64,000 nt of DNA from Lysobacter sp. GTDB taxonomy: Bacteria > Pseudomonadota > Gammaproteobacteria > Xanthomonadales > Xanthomonadaceae. Under the pieces are notes generated by a model. It did not search any database. It saw only the letters and a program-made list of their open reading frames with translations, and had not been told where the DNA came from. Below are positions 44,910 to 55,247 of the stretch, one piece after another (position 1 is the first letter of the stretch; each line of letters begins with the position of its first letter). Location: assembly GCA_011526085.1 (NCBI GenBank), contig WYBC01000014.1:1-64000 (forward strand). The letters are read 5' to 3'. Made by a program: the position numbers and the translations under genes.

Positions 44910-46433
44910 TCAGAAAAAGCCGAGCGCCTTCGGCGAATAGCTGACCAGCAGGTTCTTGGTCTGCTGGTAATGGTCGAGCATCATCTTGTGGGTCTCGCGA
45001 CCGATGCCGGACTGCTTGTAACCGCCGAACGCGGCATGCGCCGGATAGGCGTGATAGCAGTTGGTCCACACGCGACCGGCCTGGATCGCGCGGCCGAAGC
45101 GATAGAGCCGGCTGGCGTCGCGGCTCCACACGCCGGCGCCCAGGCCGTACAGCGTGTCGTTGGCGATCTGCAGCGCTTCCTCTTCGGTCTTGAACGTGGT
45201 CACCGACACCACCGGCCCGAAGATTTCTTCCTGGAAGATGCGCATCTTGTTGTGGCCCCTGAACACCGTGGGCTTGACGTAATAGCCGCCGGCCAGATCG
45301 CCTTCGAGCGCGTTGCGCTCGCCGCCGATCAGCACTTCGGCGCCTTCCTGCCGGCCGATGTCGATGTAGCTGAGGATCTTCTCCAGCTGCTCGCTCGACG
45401 CCTGCGCGCCGACCATCGTGTTCGGATCGAGCGGGTCGCCCTGCTTGATCGCGGCGACGCGCGCGATCACGCGTTCCATGAATTTCTCGTAGATCGATTC
45501 CTGGATCAGCGCGCGCGACGGGCAGGTGCAGACTTCGCCCTGGTTGAAGGCGAACAGCACGAAGCCTTCCACCGCCTTGTCGAGGAAATCGTCGTCTTCG
45601 GCCATCACGTCGGCGAAGAAGATGTTGGGCGACTTGCCGCCGAGTTCCAGGGTCACCGGAATCAGGTTCTGGCTGGCGTACTGCATGATCAGGCGACCGG
45701 TGGTGGTTTCGCCGGTGAACGCGATCTTGGCGATGCGCGGGCTGCTGGCCAGCGGCTTGCCGGCTTCCAGGCCGAAGCCGTTGACGACGTTCAACACGCC
45801 CGGCGGCAGCAGGTCGCCGATGATCTCCATCAGCACCAGGATGCTGGCCGGCGTCTGTTCGGCGGGCTTCAGCACCACGCAGTTGCCGGCGGCCAGCGCG
45901 GGCGCCAGCTTCCACGCCGCCATCAGCATCGGGAAGTTCCAGGGGATGATCTGGCCAACCACGCCCAGCGGCTCGTGGAAGTGGTAGGCGATGGTGTCGT
46001 GGTCGATCTCGCCGATGCTGCCTTCCTGCACGCGCACGGCCGAGGCGAAATAGCGGAAGTGATCGGCCATCAGCGGCACGTCGGCGTTGAGCGTTTCGCG
46101 GATCGGCTTGCCGTTGTCCCAGGTCTCGGCATGAGCCAGCAGTTCGAGGTTCTCCTCGATGCGGTCGGCGATGCGCAACAGCACGTTCGCGCGCTCGGTG
46201 GCGGAGGCTTTGCCCCATGCGTCCTTGGCCGCATGCGCGGCATCGAGCGCGAGTTCGATATCGTCCTTGTTGGAGCGCGCGATCCGGGTGAAGACCTTGC
46301 CGGTGATCGGGGTGATGTTGTCGAAGTACTCGCCGCTGCACGGCGCGACCCATTGGCCGCCGATGAAATTGCCGTATTGCGCCTGGAAGATCCGGGAATG
46401 GTCGTGAAGATGCGGTTTGACGAGGGCGTTCAT
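44910..46433 (-). CDS. NAD(P)-dependent aldehyde dehydrogenase (AldB/ExaC type)
   Basis: A 507-residue enzyme of the acetaldehyde/chloroacetaldehyde dehydrogenase group. [12 protein letters not shown] opens the conserved part; [34 protein letters not shown] with the general-base glutamate, and [16 protein letters not shown] with the catalytic cysteine are present, and the C-terminal [23 protein letters not shown] is distinctive of AldB/ExaC/AcoD enzymes. It oxidises acetaldehyde and similar aldehydes, in ethanol or acetoin use. Start ATG 46433 has GGAG upstream and lies about 40 bases after a perfect -24/-12 sigma-54 promoter; the divergent gene encodes the matching activator. Confidence 0.92.
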   Translation of the reverse strand: MNALVKPHLHDHSRIFQAQYGNFIGGQWVAPCSGEYFDNITPITGKVFTRIARSNKDDIELALDAAHAAKDAWGKASATERANVLLRIADRIEENLELLAHAETWDNGKPIRETLNADVPLMADHFRYFASAVRVQEGSIGEIDHDTIAYHFHEPLGVVGQIIPWNFPMLMAAWKLAPALAAGNCVVLKPAEQTPASILVLMEIIGDLLPPGVLNVVNGFGLEAGKPLASSPRIAKIAFTGETTTGRLIMQYASQNLIPVTLELGGKSPNIFFADVMAEDDDFLDKAVEGFVLFAFNQGEVCTCPSRALIQESIYEKFMERVIARVAAIKQGDPLDPNTMVGAQASSEQLEKILSYIDIGRQEGAEVLIGGERNALEGDLAGGYYVKPTVFRGHNKMRIFQEEIFGPVVSVTTFKTEEEALQIANDTLYGLGAGVWSRDASRLYRFGRAIQAGRVWTNCYHAYPAHAAFGGYKQSGIGRETHKMMLDHYQQTKNLLVSYSPKALGFF

Positions 46434-46472
46434 GGGCAGGCTCCGTTGGCTGCGAGGGTGTGCCTGTCCATC

Positions 46473-46488
46473 CGCAAGTGCGGTGCCA
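46473..46488 (-). promoter_or_regulatory. Sigma-54 promoter of the aldehyde dehydrogenase gene
   Basis: Read on the minus strand the sequence is TGGCACCGCACTTGCG: the GG (-24) and GC (-12) doublets have the required 10-base separation, and flanks match TGGCAC-N5-TTGC. It points at the dehydrogenase, giving a leader of about 30 bases, and the divergent gene encodes a sigma-54 activator, so the assignment is well supported. Confidence 0.8.
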
Positions 46489-46628
46489 ACCGCGCCCTGC
46501 TGCGTCGCAGCATCGACAAATCTCCGCCCTGGCACGGACTTGCGATGCCGCATGTTGCAACGCACAACGCGCGGCGATTGCAAGGCGGTCGCGTCTGTGT
46601 TGTTTATGGAAACAGATGTGATTGCGAC

Positions 46629-46645
46629 TGTCGCAGAATGCGACA
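46629..46645. promoter_or_regulatory. Palindromic upstream activating site for the AcoR-like regulator
   Basis: TGTCGCA and TGCGACA form an exact 7-base inverted repeat around GAA. It lies about 145-155 bases upstream of the sigma-54 promoter, a normal enhancer distance, and 12-28 bases before the activator's own start. Related GC-rich palindromes (GCTGCG-T-CGCAGC near 46500) may be extra sites. Inferred from position and symmetry. Confidence 0.55.
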
Positions 46646-46656
46646 CAGGAGACACC

Positions 46657-48555
46657 ATGCGCCGAATGCATCCGACCGCGGAACTGGCCCAGGCGCGCCG
46701 GGCATTCTTCGAGCGCGGCAGCGTCGCCGCGGTCGATCTGCCGAAGACGATCCTGCGGTCGTGGCAGCGCTGCCGGCGGCTCGGGCTGCCGGAAGAACGC
46801 ACGCCCGCGATCGAACCGGTGCCCGAAGCGCGGCTGCGCGAGATGCGCGACCGCAACGAGCGGCTGTGGCGCCTCGCCCGCGCCGAACTGGAAGCGCTGG
46901 CCGTCGATGCCGACGCCAGCGGCAGCATCGTCATCCTCACCGACGACAGCGGCTGGATCCTCGACGCCACCGGCCATCCGCAGTTCCTCGACAAGGCCGG
47001 CCGGGTCGCGCTGCGCCCGGGCACCTGCTGGAACGAGGCGCAGGTCGGCACCAACGCGATCGGCACCGCCATCGTCGAACGCCGGCCGGTGGAAGTGCGC
47101 GGCAGCGAGCATTACCGCGCGCCGCACGGCATCCTCACCTGCACCGCCACGCCCATCCACGATCCCTACGGCCGGCTGGTCGGCGTGCTCGACATCAGCG
47201 GCGACTCGCGCGCCCAGCATCTGCATGCGCTCGGGCTGGTGCGGATGGCGGTGGCGAACATCGAGCATCGCTATTTCGACGACGGCATCGACGGCTGCGA
47301 ACTGTTGCGCCTGCATCGCGACCCCGCCCTGCTCGGCTCGGCAAGCGAAGGGTTGTTCGCGTTCCGCGGCGGCAAGCTCGTGGCCGCGAATCAGGCCGGC
47401 CTCGCGCTCGTCGGCATCGATCGCGACGATCTCGGCCGGGTCGGTTACGACATGCTGTTCGACGACGCCCTCGCCCGCCTGCGCAGCGAAGGCGCGGTGC
47501 GCGACCGCTGCGGCCGCGTGCTCTACGGCAAGGTCGACGGCGATGCGGCGAGGCCGGGCATCACGATTCCGCTGTCGCCCCCGCGCGCGCCGGCGCCACG
47601 TGCGCCGCAACCGCGCGCGGTTGTCATCGACACCTCACCGCTGTTCGACGCCGCCACCGCCCACGCGCTGGAACGCGCGCGACGCGTGCTCGACGCCGAG
47701 CTGCCGGTGCTGATCGTCGGCGAGACCGGCACCGGCAAGGAAGTGTTCGCGCGCGCGCTGCATGCCCGCTGCGCGCGCGCCGGCAAACCCTTCATCGCGG
47801 TGAACTGCGCGGCGCTGCCGGAAGGGCTGATCGAATCGGAACTGTTCGGCTACGAGGAAGGCGCCTTCACCGGCGCGCGCCGCCAGGGCAGTCCCGGCCT
47901 GCTGCGCCAGGCCCAGGGCGGCGTGCTGTTCCTCGACGAGATCGGCGACATGCCGCTGGCGCTGCAGCCGCGCCTGCTGCGCGTGCTGCAGGAGCGCGAA
48001 CTGTCGCCGCTCGGCGGCGGCAAACCGGTCAAGCTCGATTTCGCGCTGGTCTGCGCGACCCACTGCGACCTCGACGGCGCGGTCGAATCCGGCCGCTTCC
48101 GCGCCGATCTCTACTACCGCATCGCCGACCATCGCGTGCGGCTTTCGCCGCTGCGCGCCGTGGCCGATCGCGGCCTCGTCGTCGACACGCTGTGGTCGCG
48201 GATGGGCCATCGACGCACGCTCTCGCACGATGCGCATGCCGCGCTCGCCGCCTACGCCTGGCCCGGCAACTGGCGCCAGCTCGTCGCCTGCCTGCGCACG
48301 CTGGTGGCGCTCAGCGACGACGGCAGCCGGATCGAACCGCGCGACCTGCCGGACTACCTGCAGACGGCGGATCGCGATGCGCCCGCTGCGACGATCGGCG
48401 GCGGCGGCATCGCCCCGCTCGGGCTGCTGGAAGAGACCGCCATGCGCGACGCCCTCGCCGCCTGCGACAGCAACGTCGCCCGCGCGGCGCGACTGCTGGG
48501 CGTGAACCGCAGCACGCTGTATCGACGATTGGGGACGCCGAAGCGCCCGAACTGA
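46657..48555 (+). CDS. Sigma-54-dependent transcriptional activator (AcoR-like)
   Basis: A 632-residue activator. Residues about 60-190 form a GAF-type sensor ([18 protein letters not shown] is typical of AcoR), about 205-300 a PAS-like part, then an AAA+ domain with Walker A GETGTGKE near 354, the sigma-54 loop GAFTGA near 401, and Walker [13 protein letters not shown] near 423, and a Fis-type helix-turn-helix at the C-terminus ([24 protein letters not shown]). Such proteins activate acetoin, ethanol or aldehyde genes on ligand binding. GGAG precedes ATG 46657; a longer frame upstream would cross the palindromic control region. Confidence 0.92.
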   Translation: MRRMHPTAELAQARRAFFERGSVAAVDLPKTILRSWQRCRRLGLPEERTPAIEPVPEARLREMRDRNERLWRLARAELEALAVDADASGSIVILTDDSGWILDATGHPQFLDKAGRVALRPGTCWNEAQVGTNAIGTAIVERRPVEVRGSEHYRAPHGILTCTATPIHDPYGRLVGVLDISGDSRAQHLHALGLVRMAVANIEHRYFDDGIDGCELLRLHRDPALLGSASEGLFAFRGGKLVAANQAGLALVGIDRDDLGRVGYDMLFDDALARLRSEGAVRDRCGRVLYGKVDGDAARPGITIPLSPPRAPAPRAPQPRAVVIDTSPLFDAATAHALERARRVLDAELPVLIVGETGTGKEVFARALHARCARAGKPFIAVNCAALPEGLIESELFGYEEGAFTGARRQGSPGLLRQAQGGVLFLDEIGDMPLALQPRLLRVLQERELSPLGGGKPVKLDFALVCATHCDLDGAVESGRFRADLYYRIADHRVRLSPLRAVADRGLVVDTLWSRMGHRRTLSHDAHAALAAYAWPGNWRQLVACLRTLVALSDDGSRIEPRDLPDYLQTADRDAPAATIGGGGIAPLGLLEETAMRDALAACDSNVARAARLLGVNRSTLYRRLGTPKRPN

Positions 48556-48599
48556 AGTCGATCCTCGGCACGGATCGCCGACGATGCCTGCGCGGGCGA

Positions 48600-49130
48600 T
48601 CAGTCGCCGGTGACGACGGTTCGCGTCGAACTGTTGAGCACGAAGACGTGGCCTTTCGCGCGCACCAGCACCTCGGTGCCGCTGGTCGAGATCGAGAATT
48701 CCTTGCCGAGCCGGGTCGATGCGCGCAGCTTCACCGTCGCCTGCCGCCGGTCTTCCGACAGGTCGATCGATTCGATCGTGAACTTCATGTCGGGCTCGAT
48801 CCTGAGCGACTTGAGCAGCGCTTTCATGGTCAGCATCGAGTCGCGGATCGCCGCGCAGGCTTGCCGCTGATCCAACGCGATGGTGTCCTCCCCTTCCGGC
48901 GTGCGCATCACATCCACCGCCCGGTAGGCCCGGTGCATCGATGCGCACTGCGCTTCGGAGTCGAAGCTGCGAAGGGCGTTGATCTGCTGCTGGTAATGCG
49001 CGTAGACGATGTCCTCGTCGAGCTTCGACTGTGCGCCCCGGTAGTAACTCATCCCGTGCCGGATCGCCAGGAAGCCGACGATCACCGCAAGCCCGAGTCC
49101 GATGTGTTTCCAGTTGCGTTTCGATTCCAT
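48600..49130 (-). CDS. Membrane-anchored protein of unknown function (paralog A)
   Basis: A 176-residue protein with one N-terminal membrane segment (WKHIGLGLAVIVGFLAIRHG) and a periplasmic part. [54 protein letters not shown] and ISTSGTEVLVR are shared almost motif for motif with the next gene upstream. Two cysteines (QCASM, ACAAI) are at equivalent places in both and may pair. No known family comes to mind. It lies 43 bases after its paralog in the same direction and converges with the activator gene. Confidence 0.8.
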   Translation of the reverse strand: MESKRNWKHIGLGLAVIVGFLAIRHGMSYYRGAQSKLDEDIVYAHYQQQINALRSFDSEAQCASMHRAYRAVDVMRTPEGEDTIALDQRQACAAIRDSMLTMKALLKSLRIEPDMKFTIESIDLSEDRRQATVKLRASTRLGKEFSISTSGTEVLVRAKGHVFVLNSSTRTVVTGD

Positions 49131-49173
49131 TCCAGCCTCCGAGCCGTGCTCCGGAACAAGCGCTGCGGATGCC

Positions 49174-49707
49174 TCAGCGCATCGACACCGTGCTGCGGGT
49201 GTCGGTAAAGGTGCTGTAGACCTGACCCCAGCGCCGGACCAGCGTCTCCGTCCCGGCGGTGGTGATGGAGAGTTGCTTGCCGATGCGCATCGAGGCGCGG
49301 ATCTTCACGCTGGCCTCCTTGCGATCGGGCGACACTTCCACCGATTCGATCGTGTACTTGAACTCGGGCTCGAGCTTCGTGGCGGCGACGAGCTTCTTCA
49401 TCATCTTCATCGACTCGCGCGTCGCGTCGCAGGCCTGTGCCTGATCCATGACGATGCGCTGTTCGCCGCGCGGCGTCTTCGCGACATCGACCATTCGGTA
49501 GTCCTTGTCCATCATCGCGCACAGCGTCTTCGCGTCGAACATCCGGGTCGCGTTGATGCTTTCCTGGTAATGGGCGTAGACGATGTCCTCGTCCAGTTTC
49601 GTCAGCTGTATCCGGGTCACGTGATAGCCCAGCACCAGCAGCGCCATCGAGACCACGCCCGCGATGTTGCGGGGCGTGATGCGGAAGAATTCCCTTGCGT
49701 CCATCAT
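49174..49707 (-). CDS. Membrane-anchored protein of unknown function (paralog B), coupled to guaA
   Basis: A 177-residue relative of the preceding protein: N-terminal segment [17 protein letters not shown], then [22 protein letters not shown], two cysteines in TLCAMM and [32 protein letters not shown] and [11 protein letters not shown]. Its ATG at 49707 overlaps the guaA stop (ATGA), so translation is probably coupled to guaA; no functional link to GMP synthesis is evident. The pair looks like a tandem duplication. Confidence 0.8.
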   Translation of the reverse strand: MMDAREFFRITPRNIAGVVSMALLVLGYHVTRIQLTKLDEDIVYAHYQESINATRMFDAKTLCAMMDKDYRMVDVAKTPRGEQRIVMDQAQACDATRESMKMMKKLVAATKLEPEFKYTIESVEVSPDRKEASVKIRASMRIGKQLSITTAGTETLVRRWGQVYSTFTDTRSTVSMR

Positions 49708-51299
49708 TCCCACTCGATCGTTGCGGGCGGTTTGCCCGAAATATCGTAGACCACCCGCGAGATGCCGCGCAGCTCGTTGACGATCCGGCGCGAGACCGTG
49801 TCAAGGAACTCGTACGGCAGATGCGCCCAGTGCGCGGTCATGAAGTCGATGGTCTCGACGGCCCGCAGGGCGATGACCCATTCGTAGGCGCGGGCGTCGC
49901 CGACCACGCCGACCGACTTCACCGGCAGGAACACCGCGAACGCCTGCGAGGTCCTGTCGTACCAGCCAGCCCTGCGCAGTTCCTCGATGAAGATGGCGTC
50001 GGCCTGCGCCAGCAGTTCGGCGTACTCGCGCTTCACTTCGCCGAGGATGCGCACGCCGAGCCCGGGGCCCGGGAACGGATGGCGGTAGACCATTTCGCGC
50101 GGCAGGCCGAGTTCGACGCCGAGACGGCGCACCTCGTCCTTGAACAGTTCGCGCAGCGGCTCGACCAGGCCGAGCTTCATGTGTTCGGGCAGGCCGCCGA
50201 CGTTGTGATGGCTCTTGATCACGTGCGCCTTGCCGGTCTTGCTGCCGGCGGACTCGATCACATCGGGGTAGATCGTGCCCTGCGCAAGCCATTTGGCGTT
50301 CGCGAGCTTGTGCGATTCTTCCTCGAAGATCTCGACGAACAGATTGCCGATGATCTTGCGCTTGGCTTCCGGGTCGGTCACGCCGGCCAATGCGCTGAAA
50401 TAGCGGTCGGCGGCGTTCACGCGGACGACCTTCACGCCCATATGCTCGGCGAACATCGCCATCACCTGATCGCCTTCCTTCCAGCGCAACAGGCCGGTGT
50501 CGACGAACACGCAGGTCAGCTGTTCGCCGATGGCACGGTGCAGCAGCGCCGCGACCACCGACGAATCCACGCCGCCGGAAAGACCGAGGATCACTTCATC
50601 GGAACCGACCTGCGCGCGCACGCGCGCGATCTGGTCGTCGATGATGTTCGCCGCCGTCCACAGCGCACGGCAGCCGCAGATGTCGAGCACGAAGCGGCGC
50701 AGCAGGGTTTCGCCCTGCTTCGTGTGGGTGACTTCGGGATGGAACTGCACGCCGTACCAGCGCCGCGCTTCGTCGGCCATCGCGATGATCGGCACGCTGT
50801 CGGTGCGGCCGGTGACGACAAATCCCTCTGGCAGCCGGGTCACGCGATCGCCGTGGCTCATCCACACATCGAGGCCCTGGCGGCCCGGGTGATCGGTCAG
50901 CGCACCCAGCAGCTTGTCGTCGCCGGTCACTTCGACTTCGGCGTAACCGAATTCGCGGTGATGCCCGCCCTCGACCATGCCGCCGAGCTGCATCGCCATC
51001 GTCTGCATGCCGTAACAGATCCCGAGGATCGGCAGGCCGCTGTCGTACACCTGCTGCGGCGCGCGCGGCGAGCCATCCTCGGTCGTCGATTCCGGCCCGC
51101 CCGACAGGATGATGCCCTTCGGGTTGAACCTGGCGATGTCGGCCGGATCGTGGTCCCAGGCCCAGATTTCGCAGTAGACGCCGATCTCACGGATGCGACG
51201 CGCGATCAGCTGCGTGTACTGCGCGCCGAAGTCGAGGATGAGGATGCGGTCGGCGTGGATGTCGTCGCTGTGGATGTCGTCGGTACGGATATCGGTCAT
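49704..51299 (-). CDS. guaA: GMP synthase (glutamine-hydrolysing)
   Basis: A 531-residue two-domain enzyme. The class I amidotransferase half has the nucleophile in [16 protein letters not shown] and [10 protein letters not shown]; the ATP-pyrophosphatase half has the P-loop [17 protein letters not shown]; the C-terminal dimerisation domain ends [17 protein letters not shown], the usual terminus. It aminates XMP to GMP. It lies downstream of guaB with a REP-like hairpin between them. Confidence 0.98.
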   Translation of the reverse strand: MTDIRTDDIHSDDIHADRILILDFGAQYTQLIARRIREIGVYCEIWAWDHDPADIARFNPKGIILSGGPESTTEDGSPRAPQQVYDSGLPILGICYGMQTMAMQLGGMVEGGHHREFGYAEVEVTGDDKLLGALTDHPGRQGLDVWMSHGDRVTRLPEGFVVTGRTDSVPIIAMADEARRWYGVQFHPEVTHTKQGETLLRRFVLDICGCRALWTAANIIDDQIARVRAQVGSDEVILGLSGGVDSSVVAALLHRAIGEQLTCVFVDTGLLRWKEGDQVMAMFAEHMGVKVVRVNAADRYFSALAGVTDPEAKRKIIGNLFVEIFEEESHKLANAKWLAQGTIYPDVIESAGSKTGKAHVIKSHHNVGGLPEHMKLGLVEPLRELFKDEVRRLGVELGLPREMVYRHPFPGPGLGVRILGEVKREYAELLAQADAIFIEELRRAGWYDRTSQAFAVFLPVKSVGVVGDARAYEWVIALRAVETIDFMTAHWAHLPYEFLDTVSRRIVNELRGISRVVYDISGKPPATIEWE

Positions 51300-51306
51300 G
51301 GCGTTC

Positions 51307-51388
51307 TGTAGGAGCGGCTTCAGCCGCGAGCTCTGGTTGCAACGAATCGCTCTTGCCGGAAACGCTCGCGGCTGAAGCCGCTCCTACA
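51307..51388. repeat. REP-like inverted pair, GTAGGAG type, between guaB and guaA
   Basis: TGTAGGAGCGGCTTCAGCCG at 51307 onward, extended to 24 bases, has an exact inverted copy at 51365-51388; each arm is itself palindromic (CGGCTTCAGCCG). The spacer is 34 bases. It occupies the whole guaB-guaA gap and probably affects transcript stability or relative expression. Confidence 0.85.
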
Positions 51389-51404
51389 AAAAGCGGGACG
51401 ACCC

Positions 51405-52862
51405 TCACCCCATCCGATAGTTCGGCGGCTCTTTCGTGATCTGCACATCGTGCACGTGGCTTTCGCGCTGCCCCGCCCCGGTGACCTTCACGAACGATGG
51501 CTTCTTGCGCATGTCCTCGATGGTCGCGCAGCCGACATAGCCCATCGTCGCGCGCAGGCCGCCGGCGAGCTGGTGGACCACGTTCGCGAGCGGGCCGCGG
51601 TACGGCACGCGGCCTTCGATGCCTTCGGGCACGAGTTTGTCGGCGTCGCTGGCGTCCTGGAAATAGCGGTCTTTCGAACCTTTCTCCATCGCGCCCAGCG
51701 AACCCATGCCGCGGTAGCTCTTGTAGCTGCGGCCCTGGAACAGTTCGGTCTCGCCCGGCGCTTCCTCGGTGCCGGCGAACAGGCCACCGATCATCACCGT
51801 CGATGCGCCGGCGACGATCGCCTTGCCGATGTCGCCCGAATAGCGGATGCCGCCGTCGGCGATCAGCGGGATGCGGTCCTGCAGCGCTTCGGCGACCATC
51901 GACACCGCGGTGACCTGCGGCACGCCGACGCCGGCGACGATCCGGGTGGTGCAGATCGAACCGGGGCCGACGCCGACCTTCACCGCGTCCGCGCCGGCGT
52001 CTTCCAGCGCGCGCGCGGCGTCGCCGGTGACGATGTTGCCGCCGATCACCTGCAGTTTCGGGAAGGTTTTCTTCGCCCAGGCCACGCGGTCGATCACGCC
52101 CTGCGAATGGCCATGCGCGGTGTCGACGATGATCACGTCCACGCCCGCCTCCACCAGCGCTTCGATGCGCGCCTCGGTGTCGCCGCCGACGCCGACCGCC
52201 GCACCGACCAGCAGACGTTCGCTGGCGTCGTAGGCGGCGTTCGGGTTGTCGCGTTTCTTCTGGATGTCCTTCACCGTGATCAGGCCGCGCAGTTCGAAGC
52301 CGTCGTTCACCACCAGCACCTTCTCGATGCGGTGCTTGTGCAGCAGTTCCAGCACTTCCTCGTCGGATGCGCCTTCGCGCACGGTGACCAGCTTGTCCTG
52401 CTTGGTCATGATGTGGCGCACCGGATCGTCGAGCTTCTTCTCGAAGCGCATGTCGCGACCGGTGACGATGCCCACCAGCTGCCCGCCGTCGACCACCGGC
52501 ACGCCGGAGATGTTGCGGGCGCGGGTGAGCTTCAGCACATCGCCGATGGTGGCGTCGGGACCGACGGTGAAGGGTTCGCGGATGACGCCGGCCTCGAAAT
52601 TCTTGACCTTGGCCACCTGCGCCGCCTGCAGTTCCAGGCTGAGGTTCTTGTGGACGATGCCGATGCCGCCGAGCTGGGCCATCGCGACCGCGAGACGCGC
52701 TTCGGTCACGGTGTCCATCGCCGCCGAGACGATCGGCAGGTTCAGGCGCAGGTCGCGGGTGAGCCGGGTGGCGAGGGAGACGTCCTTGGGCAGGACGGTG
52801 GAATGCGCGGGAACGAGCGAAACGTCGTCGTAGGTGAGCGCTTCAGCCTGGATGCGGAGCAT
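51405..52862 (-). CDS. guaB: IMP dehydrogenase
   Basis: A 485-residue enzyme that oxidises IMP to [28 protein letters not shown] is the usual start; two CBS domains occupy about residues 95-205 (with [21 protein letters not shown] and [12 protein letters not shown]); the catalytic cysteine is in [19 protein letters not shown], the flap in KGSKDRYFQ. The ATG at 52862 was chosen over a much longer open frame that runs back into folD. First gene of the guaBA unit. Confidence 0.98.
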   Translation of the reverse strand: MLRIQAEALTYDDVSLVPAHSTVLPKDVSLATRLTRDLRLNLPIVSAAMDTVTEARLAVAMAQLGGIGIVHKNLSLELQAAQVAKVKNFEAGVIREPFTVGPDATIGDVLKLTRARNISGVPVVDGGQLVGIVTGRDMRFEKKLDDPVRHIMTKQDKLVTVREGASDEEVLELLHKHRIEKVLVVNDGFELRGLITVKDIQKKRDNPNAAYDASERLLVGAAVGVGGDTEARIEALVEAGVDVIIVDTAHGHSQGVIDRVAWAKKTFPKLQVIGGNIVTGDAARALEDAGADAVKVGVGPGSICTTRIVAGVGVPQVTAVSMVAEALQDRIPLIADGGIRYSGDIGKAIVAGASTVMIGGLFAGTEEAPGETELFQGRSYKSYRGMGSLGAMEKGSKDRYFQDASDADKLVPEGIEGRVPYRGPLANVVHQLAGGLRATMGYVGCATIEDMRKKPSFVKVTGAGQRESHVHDVQITKEPPNYRMG

Positions 52863-52902
52863 GGCCGGTCCGGTGGGGATGAAGCGCGTCATTCTACCGC
52901 GA

Positions 52903-52967
52903 ATAGGGTGCGCCCCGGCGCACCGCATCCGACAGAACGAGAACCGGTGCGCCCGGGCGCACCCTAT
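52903..52967. repeat. REP-like inverted pair, TAGGGTGCGCC type
   Basis: ATAGGGTGCGCC with GGCGCACC at 52903-52924 faces an inverted copy GGTGCGCC-GGGCGCACCCTAT at 52946-52967. The same unit occurs singly at 42284-42306. The right copy overlaps the last codons of folD and provides its TAG stop. Confidence 0.85.
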
Positions 52968-53830
52968 GCGGGGGTTTCGGCGGCCTCGGCGGCCTCGATG
53001 GTGTTCTGCATCAGCGTGGCGACGGTCATCGGCCCCACCCCGCCCGGGACCGGGGTGATCCAGCTGGCACGGTCGGCGGCGGCGTCGAACTGCACGTCGC
53101 CGACCAGCCGGCCGTCGTCGAGGCGGTTGATGCCGACGTCGATGACCACCGCGCCGGGCTTCACCCAGTCGCCCGGAATCAGCCCCGGACGGCCCACGGC
53201 GACCACCAGGATGTCCGCCTCGCCGACGTGCCGGCGCAGGACATCGGCCGGGGTGAATTTGTGGCAGCTGGTGACGGTGCAGCCCGCGATCAGCAGTTCC
53301 AGCGCCATCGGCCGGCCGACGTGGTTGCTCACGCCCACGATCGTCGCGCTCTGCCCGCGCACCGGGCGGTCGGTATAGGCCAGCAGCGTGGTGATGCCGC
53401 GCGGCGTGCACGGGCGCAGGCCGAACTGGCGCAGGGCCAGATGGCCAACGTTCTCGGGATGGAAGCCGTCCACGTCCTTGCGCGGGTCGATCCGGTGGAT
53501 CAGCCGGGTCGCGTCCGGGATGCCCGGCAGCGGCAGTTGCACGAGGATGCCGTGCACCGCGGGATCGGCGTTCAGGCGGTCGATCAGCGCCAGCAGCTCG
53601 GCTTCGGAGGTGCCGGCCGGCAGATCGAAGTCGAACGCCCGGATGCCGACCTTCTCCGCCGCGCGGCGCTTGTTGCGGACGTAGGACTGCGATGCCGGGT
53701 CGCTGCCGACCAGCACCACCGCCAGGCCGGGACGGGCCCCGCCGGCGGCCATGCGGGCGTCGACCCGGGTCCTGAGGTCGTCGAGCAGATGGTCGGCGAT
53801 GCGTTTCCCGTCGAGGATCCTGGCGGTCAT
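52964..53830 (-). CDS. folD: Methylenetetrahydrofolate dehydrogenase/cyclohydrolase FolD
   Basis: A 288-residue bifunctional one-carbon enzyme. The catalytic lysine lies in [48 protein letters not shown] is the first signature, [18 protein letters not shown] the NADP-binding loop, and [18 protein letters not shown] the C-terminal signature. VGVSNHVG replaces the usual VGRSxxVG arginine with valine-serine, a change worth noting because that arginine contacts the NADP phosphate. The last residues (AAETPA) are weakly conserved and end in a REP-like element. Confidence 0.96.
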   Translation of the reverse strand: MTARILDGKRIADHLLDDLRTRVDARMAAGGARPGLAVVLVGSDPASQSYVRNKRRAAEKVGIRAFDFDLPAGTSEAELLALIDRLNADPAVHGILVQLPLPGIPDATRLIHRIDPRKDVDGFHPENVGHLALRQFGLRPCTPRGITTLLAYTDRPVRGQSATIVGVSNHVGRPMALELLIAGCTVTSCHKFTPADVLRRHVGEADILVVAVGRPGLIPGDWVKPGAVVIDVGINRLDDGRLVGDVQFDAAADRASWITPVPGGVGPMTVATLMQNTIEAAEAAETPA

Positions 53831-53906
53831 GCGGCGGTTCGGTGGCGGCGGAGCCCGCTATTATCGCCCACTCCCGCCGCCGATATCGCCCCGGACTCTC
53901 TCCGAC

Positions 53907-54209
53907 ATGGACCCGCAGACCACCACCGAACTCGAAGCCGCCGCCTTTCGCCGCCTGCGCGATCACCTGATGCGCGAACGCGCGGACGTGCAGAACATCG
54001 ATCTGATGATCCTCGCCGGCTTCTGCCGCAACTGTCTGGCCGACTGGTATCGCGACGCGGCGGCGGAACGCGGCATCGCGCTGGACAAGGACGCGGCCCG
54101 CGAAGCGGTCTACGGCATGCCCTTCGCGCAATGGAAGGCGCAGCACCAGAAGGACGCGACGCCGGAACAGCTCGCCGCGTTCGAGGCGGCGCAGAAACGG
54201 CATGCATGA
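53907..54209 (+). CDS. DUF1244 family protein
   Basis: A 100-residue helical protein. [35 protein letters not shown] and [17 protein letters not shown] are the DUF1244 core, with a CRNC pair that might bind a metal. Function is unknown. It is divergent from folD by 76 bases and its stop overlaps the next start (ATGA), so the hydrolase is translationally coupled. Confidence 0.9.
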   Translation: MDPQTTTELEAAAFRRLRDHLMRERADVQNIDLMILAGFCRNCLADWYRDAAAERGIALDKDAAREAVYGMPFAQWKAQHQKDATPEQLAAFEAAQKRHA

Positions 54210-54985
54210 ATGGCATGCGTAGTTTCCTGATCATCGTCGCCGTGGTCGCCCTGTCCGGCTATGCGGGCGCGTGCTGGTTCCTGCATGCGCAACAGCGCGC
54301 GATGATCTATTACGGCGGCTTCACCGCGGCCGATCCCGCCGACACCGATTTCGCGCTGGAACGCCCGGACGCGACACTGCGCGGCTGGGTGGTGAATCCC
54401 GACGGGCGCGCGCCGATCCTCTATTTCGGCGGCAACGCCGAGCGCATCGAATCGAACCGCGAAGACTTCGCGCGGATGTTTCCCGGGCGCAGCGTCTATC
54501 TGGTCGCCTATCGCGGCTACGGCGCCAGCGACGGCACGCCGTCGGAAGCCGCGATCGTCGACGACGCGGTGGCGCTGTTCGACCACGTGTGCGCGCGGCA
54601 CCCGGGCGAGCCGGTCGCGGTGATCGGCCGCAGTCTCGGCAGCGGCGTCGCCAGCCAGCTCGCCGCCCGTCGCCCGCTGGCGAAACTCGCGCTGATCACG
54701 CCGTTCGACAGCATGGTCGGCGCGGCGAAGTCGCACTACCCGATCTTTCCGGTGGACTGGCTGCTCGACGAGCGCTACGAATCGATGCATGCGCTGCGCG
54801 CGTTCGAACGGCCGGTCCTGGTCGTGCACGGCGGTCGCGACGAGATCGTGCCGGAAGCGAACACCTTGCGCCTGATCGCGGCGCTGCCCGCAACGCCGCA
54901 GGTGCTGCGGATCGCCGCGGCGGACCACAACGACATCGCGATGCACGCGGAGTACGCGCAGGCGCTGTCGGGCTTCATGCGCTGA
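54206..54985 (+). CDS. Membrane-anchored alpha/beta hydrolase
   Basis: A 259-residue protein with an N-terminal hydrophobic anchor ([20 protein letters not shown]) followed by an alpha/beta-hydrolase domain. [12 protein letters not shown] is the oxyanion region, S143 lies in [11 protein letters not shown], the acid in [12 protein letters not shown], and the histidine in ADHNDIAM. This resembles the YfhR/BEM46-like serine hydrolases of unknown substrate. ATG 54206 overlaps the DUF1244 stop. Confidence 0.88.
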   Translation: MNGMRSFLIIVAVVALSGYAGACWFLHAQQRAMIYYGGFTAADPADTDFALERPDATLRGWVVNPDGRAPILYFGGNAERIESNREDFARMFPGRSVYLVAYRGYGASDGTPSEAAIVDDAVALFDHVCARHPGEPVAVIGRSLGSGVASQLAARRPLAKLALITPFDSMVGAAKSHYPIFPVDWLLDERYESMHALRAFERPVLVVHGGRDEIVPEANTLRLIAALPATPQVLRIAAADHNDIAMHAEYAQALSGFMR

Positions 54986-54996
54986 TCGCGTCGATG

Positions 54997-55056
54997 CATT
55001 TCGACTGCGGGCATTTCGACTGCGGGCATTTCGACTGCAGACATTTCGATTGCAGG
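54997..55056 (+). repeat. Tandem 15-bp repeat, four copies
   Basis: Four consecutive units of CATTTCGACTGCGGG; the first two are exact, the third differs at two end bases (CAGA) and the fourth at two (GATTGCAGG). It begins 11 bases after the hydrolase stop and lies in the 262-base gap before the unknown cluster. Reading frames through it are open but unsupported. Likely a small minisatellite arising by slippage. Confidence 0.9.
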
Positions 55057-55247
55057 CACGGCGCACGACACCGCGCCATCCCCCGTTCGGGGTAGTCCAT
55101 CCCGGCTAAGACAGCCGACCTACGGCAGCCGGCCTAGGCGAAAGACCGTAGGGCGAACATGCGATACCCATCGCGCTTTCGCCGGCCTAGTGTCCCAGCG
55201 CAGACCCTTCGCCCATCCGGGCGCGGGGGAACGCAAGGGAGACGGCC

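Noticed and set aside
46530-46545. A plus-strand TGGCAC...TTGCG sigma-54-like site toward the activator gene
   Set aside because: The GG and GC doublets are nine rather than ten bases apart, which is not tolerated by sigma-54.
54997-55056. CRISPR-like array
   Set aside because: Units are 15 bp, directly adjacent without spacers, and no cas genes are present.
54775-55071. Minus-strand ORF encoding repeated AVEMP units
   Set aside because: It is only the translation of the 15-bp repeat joined to the antisense of the hydrolase gene, without a ribosome site.
55085-55247. Riboswitch (c-di-GMP-like) before the unknown cluster
   Set aside because: GGCGAAAG facing CTTTCGCC is a simple imperfect hairpin; the conserved tetraloop-receptor and core sequences of known classes are not there.
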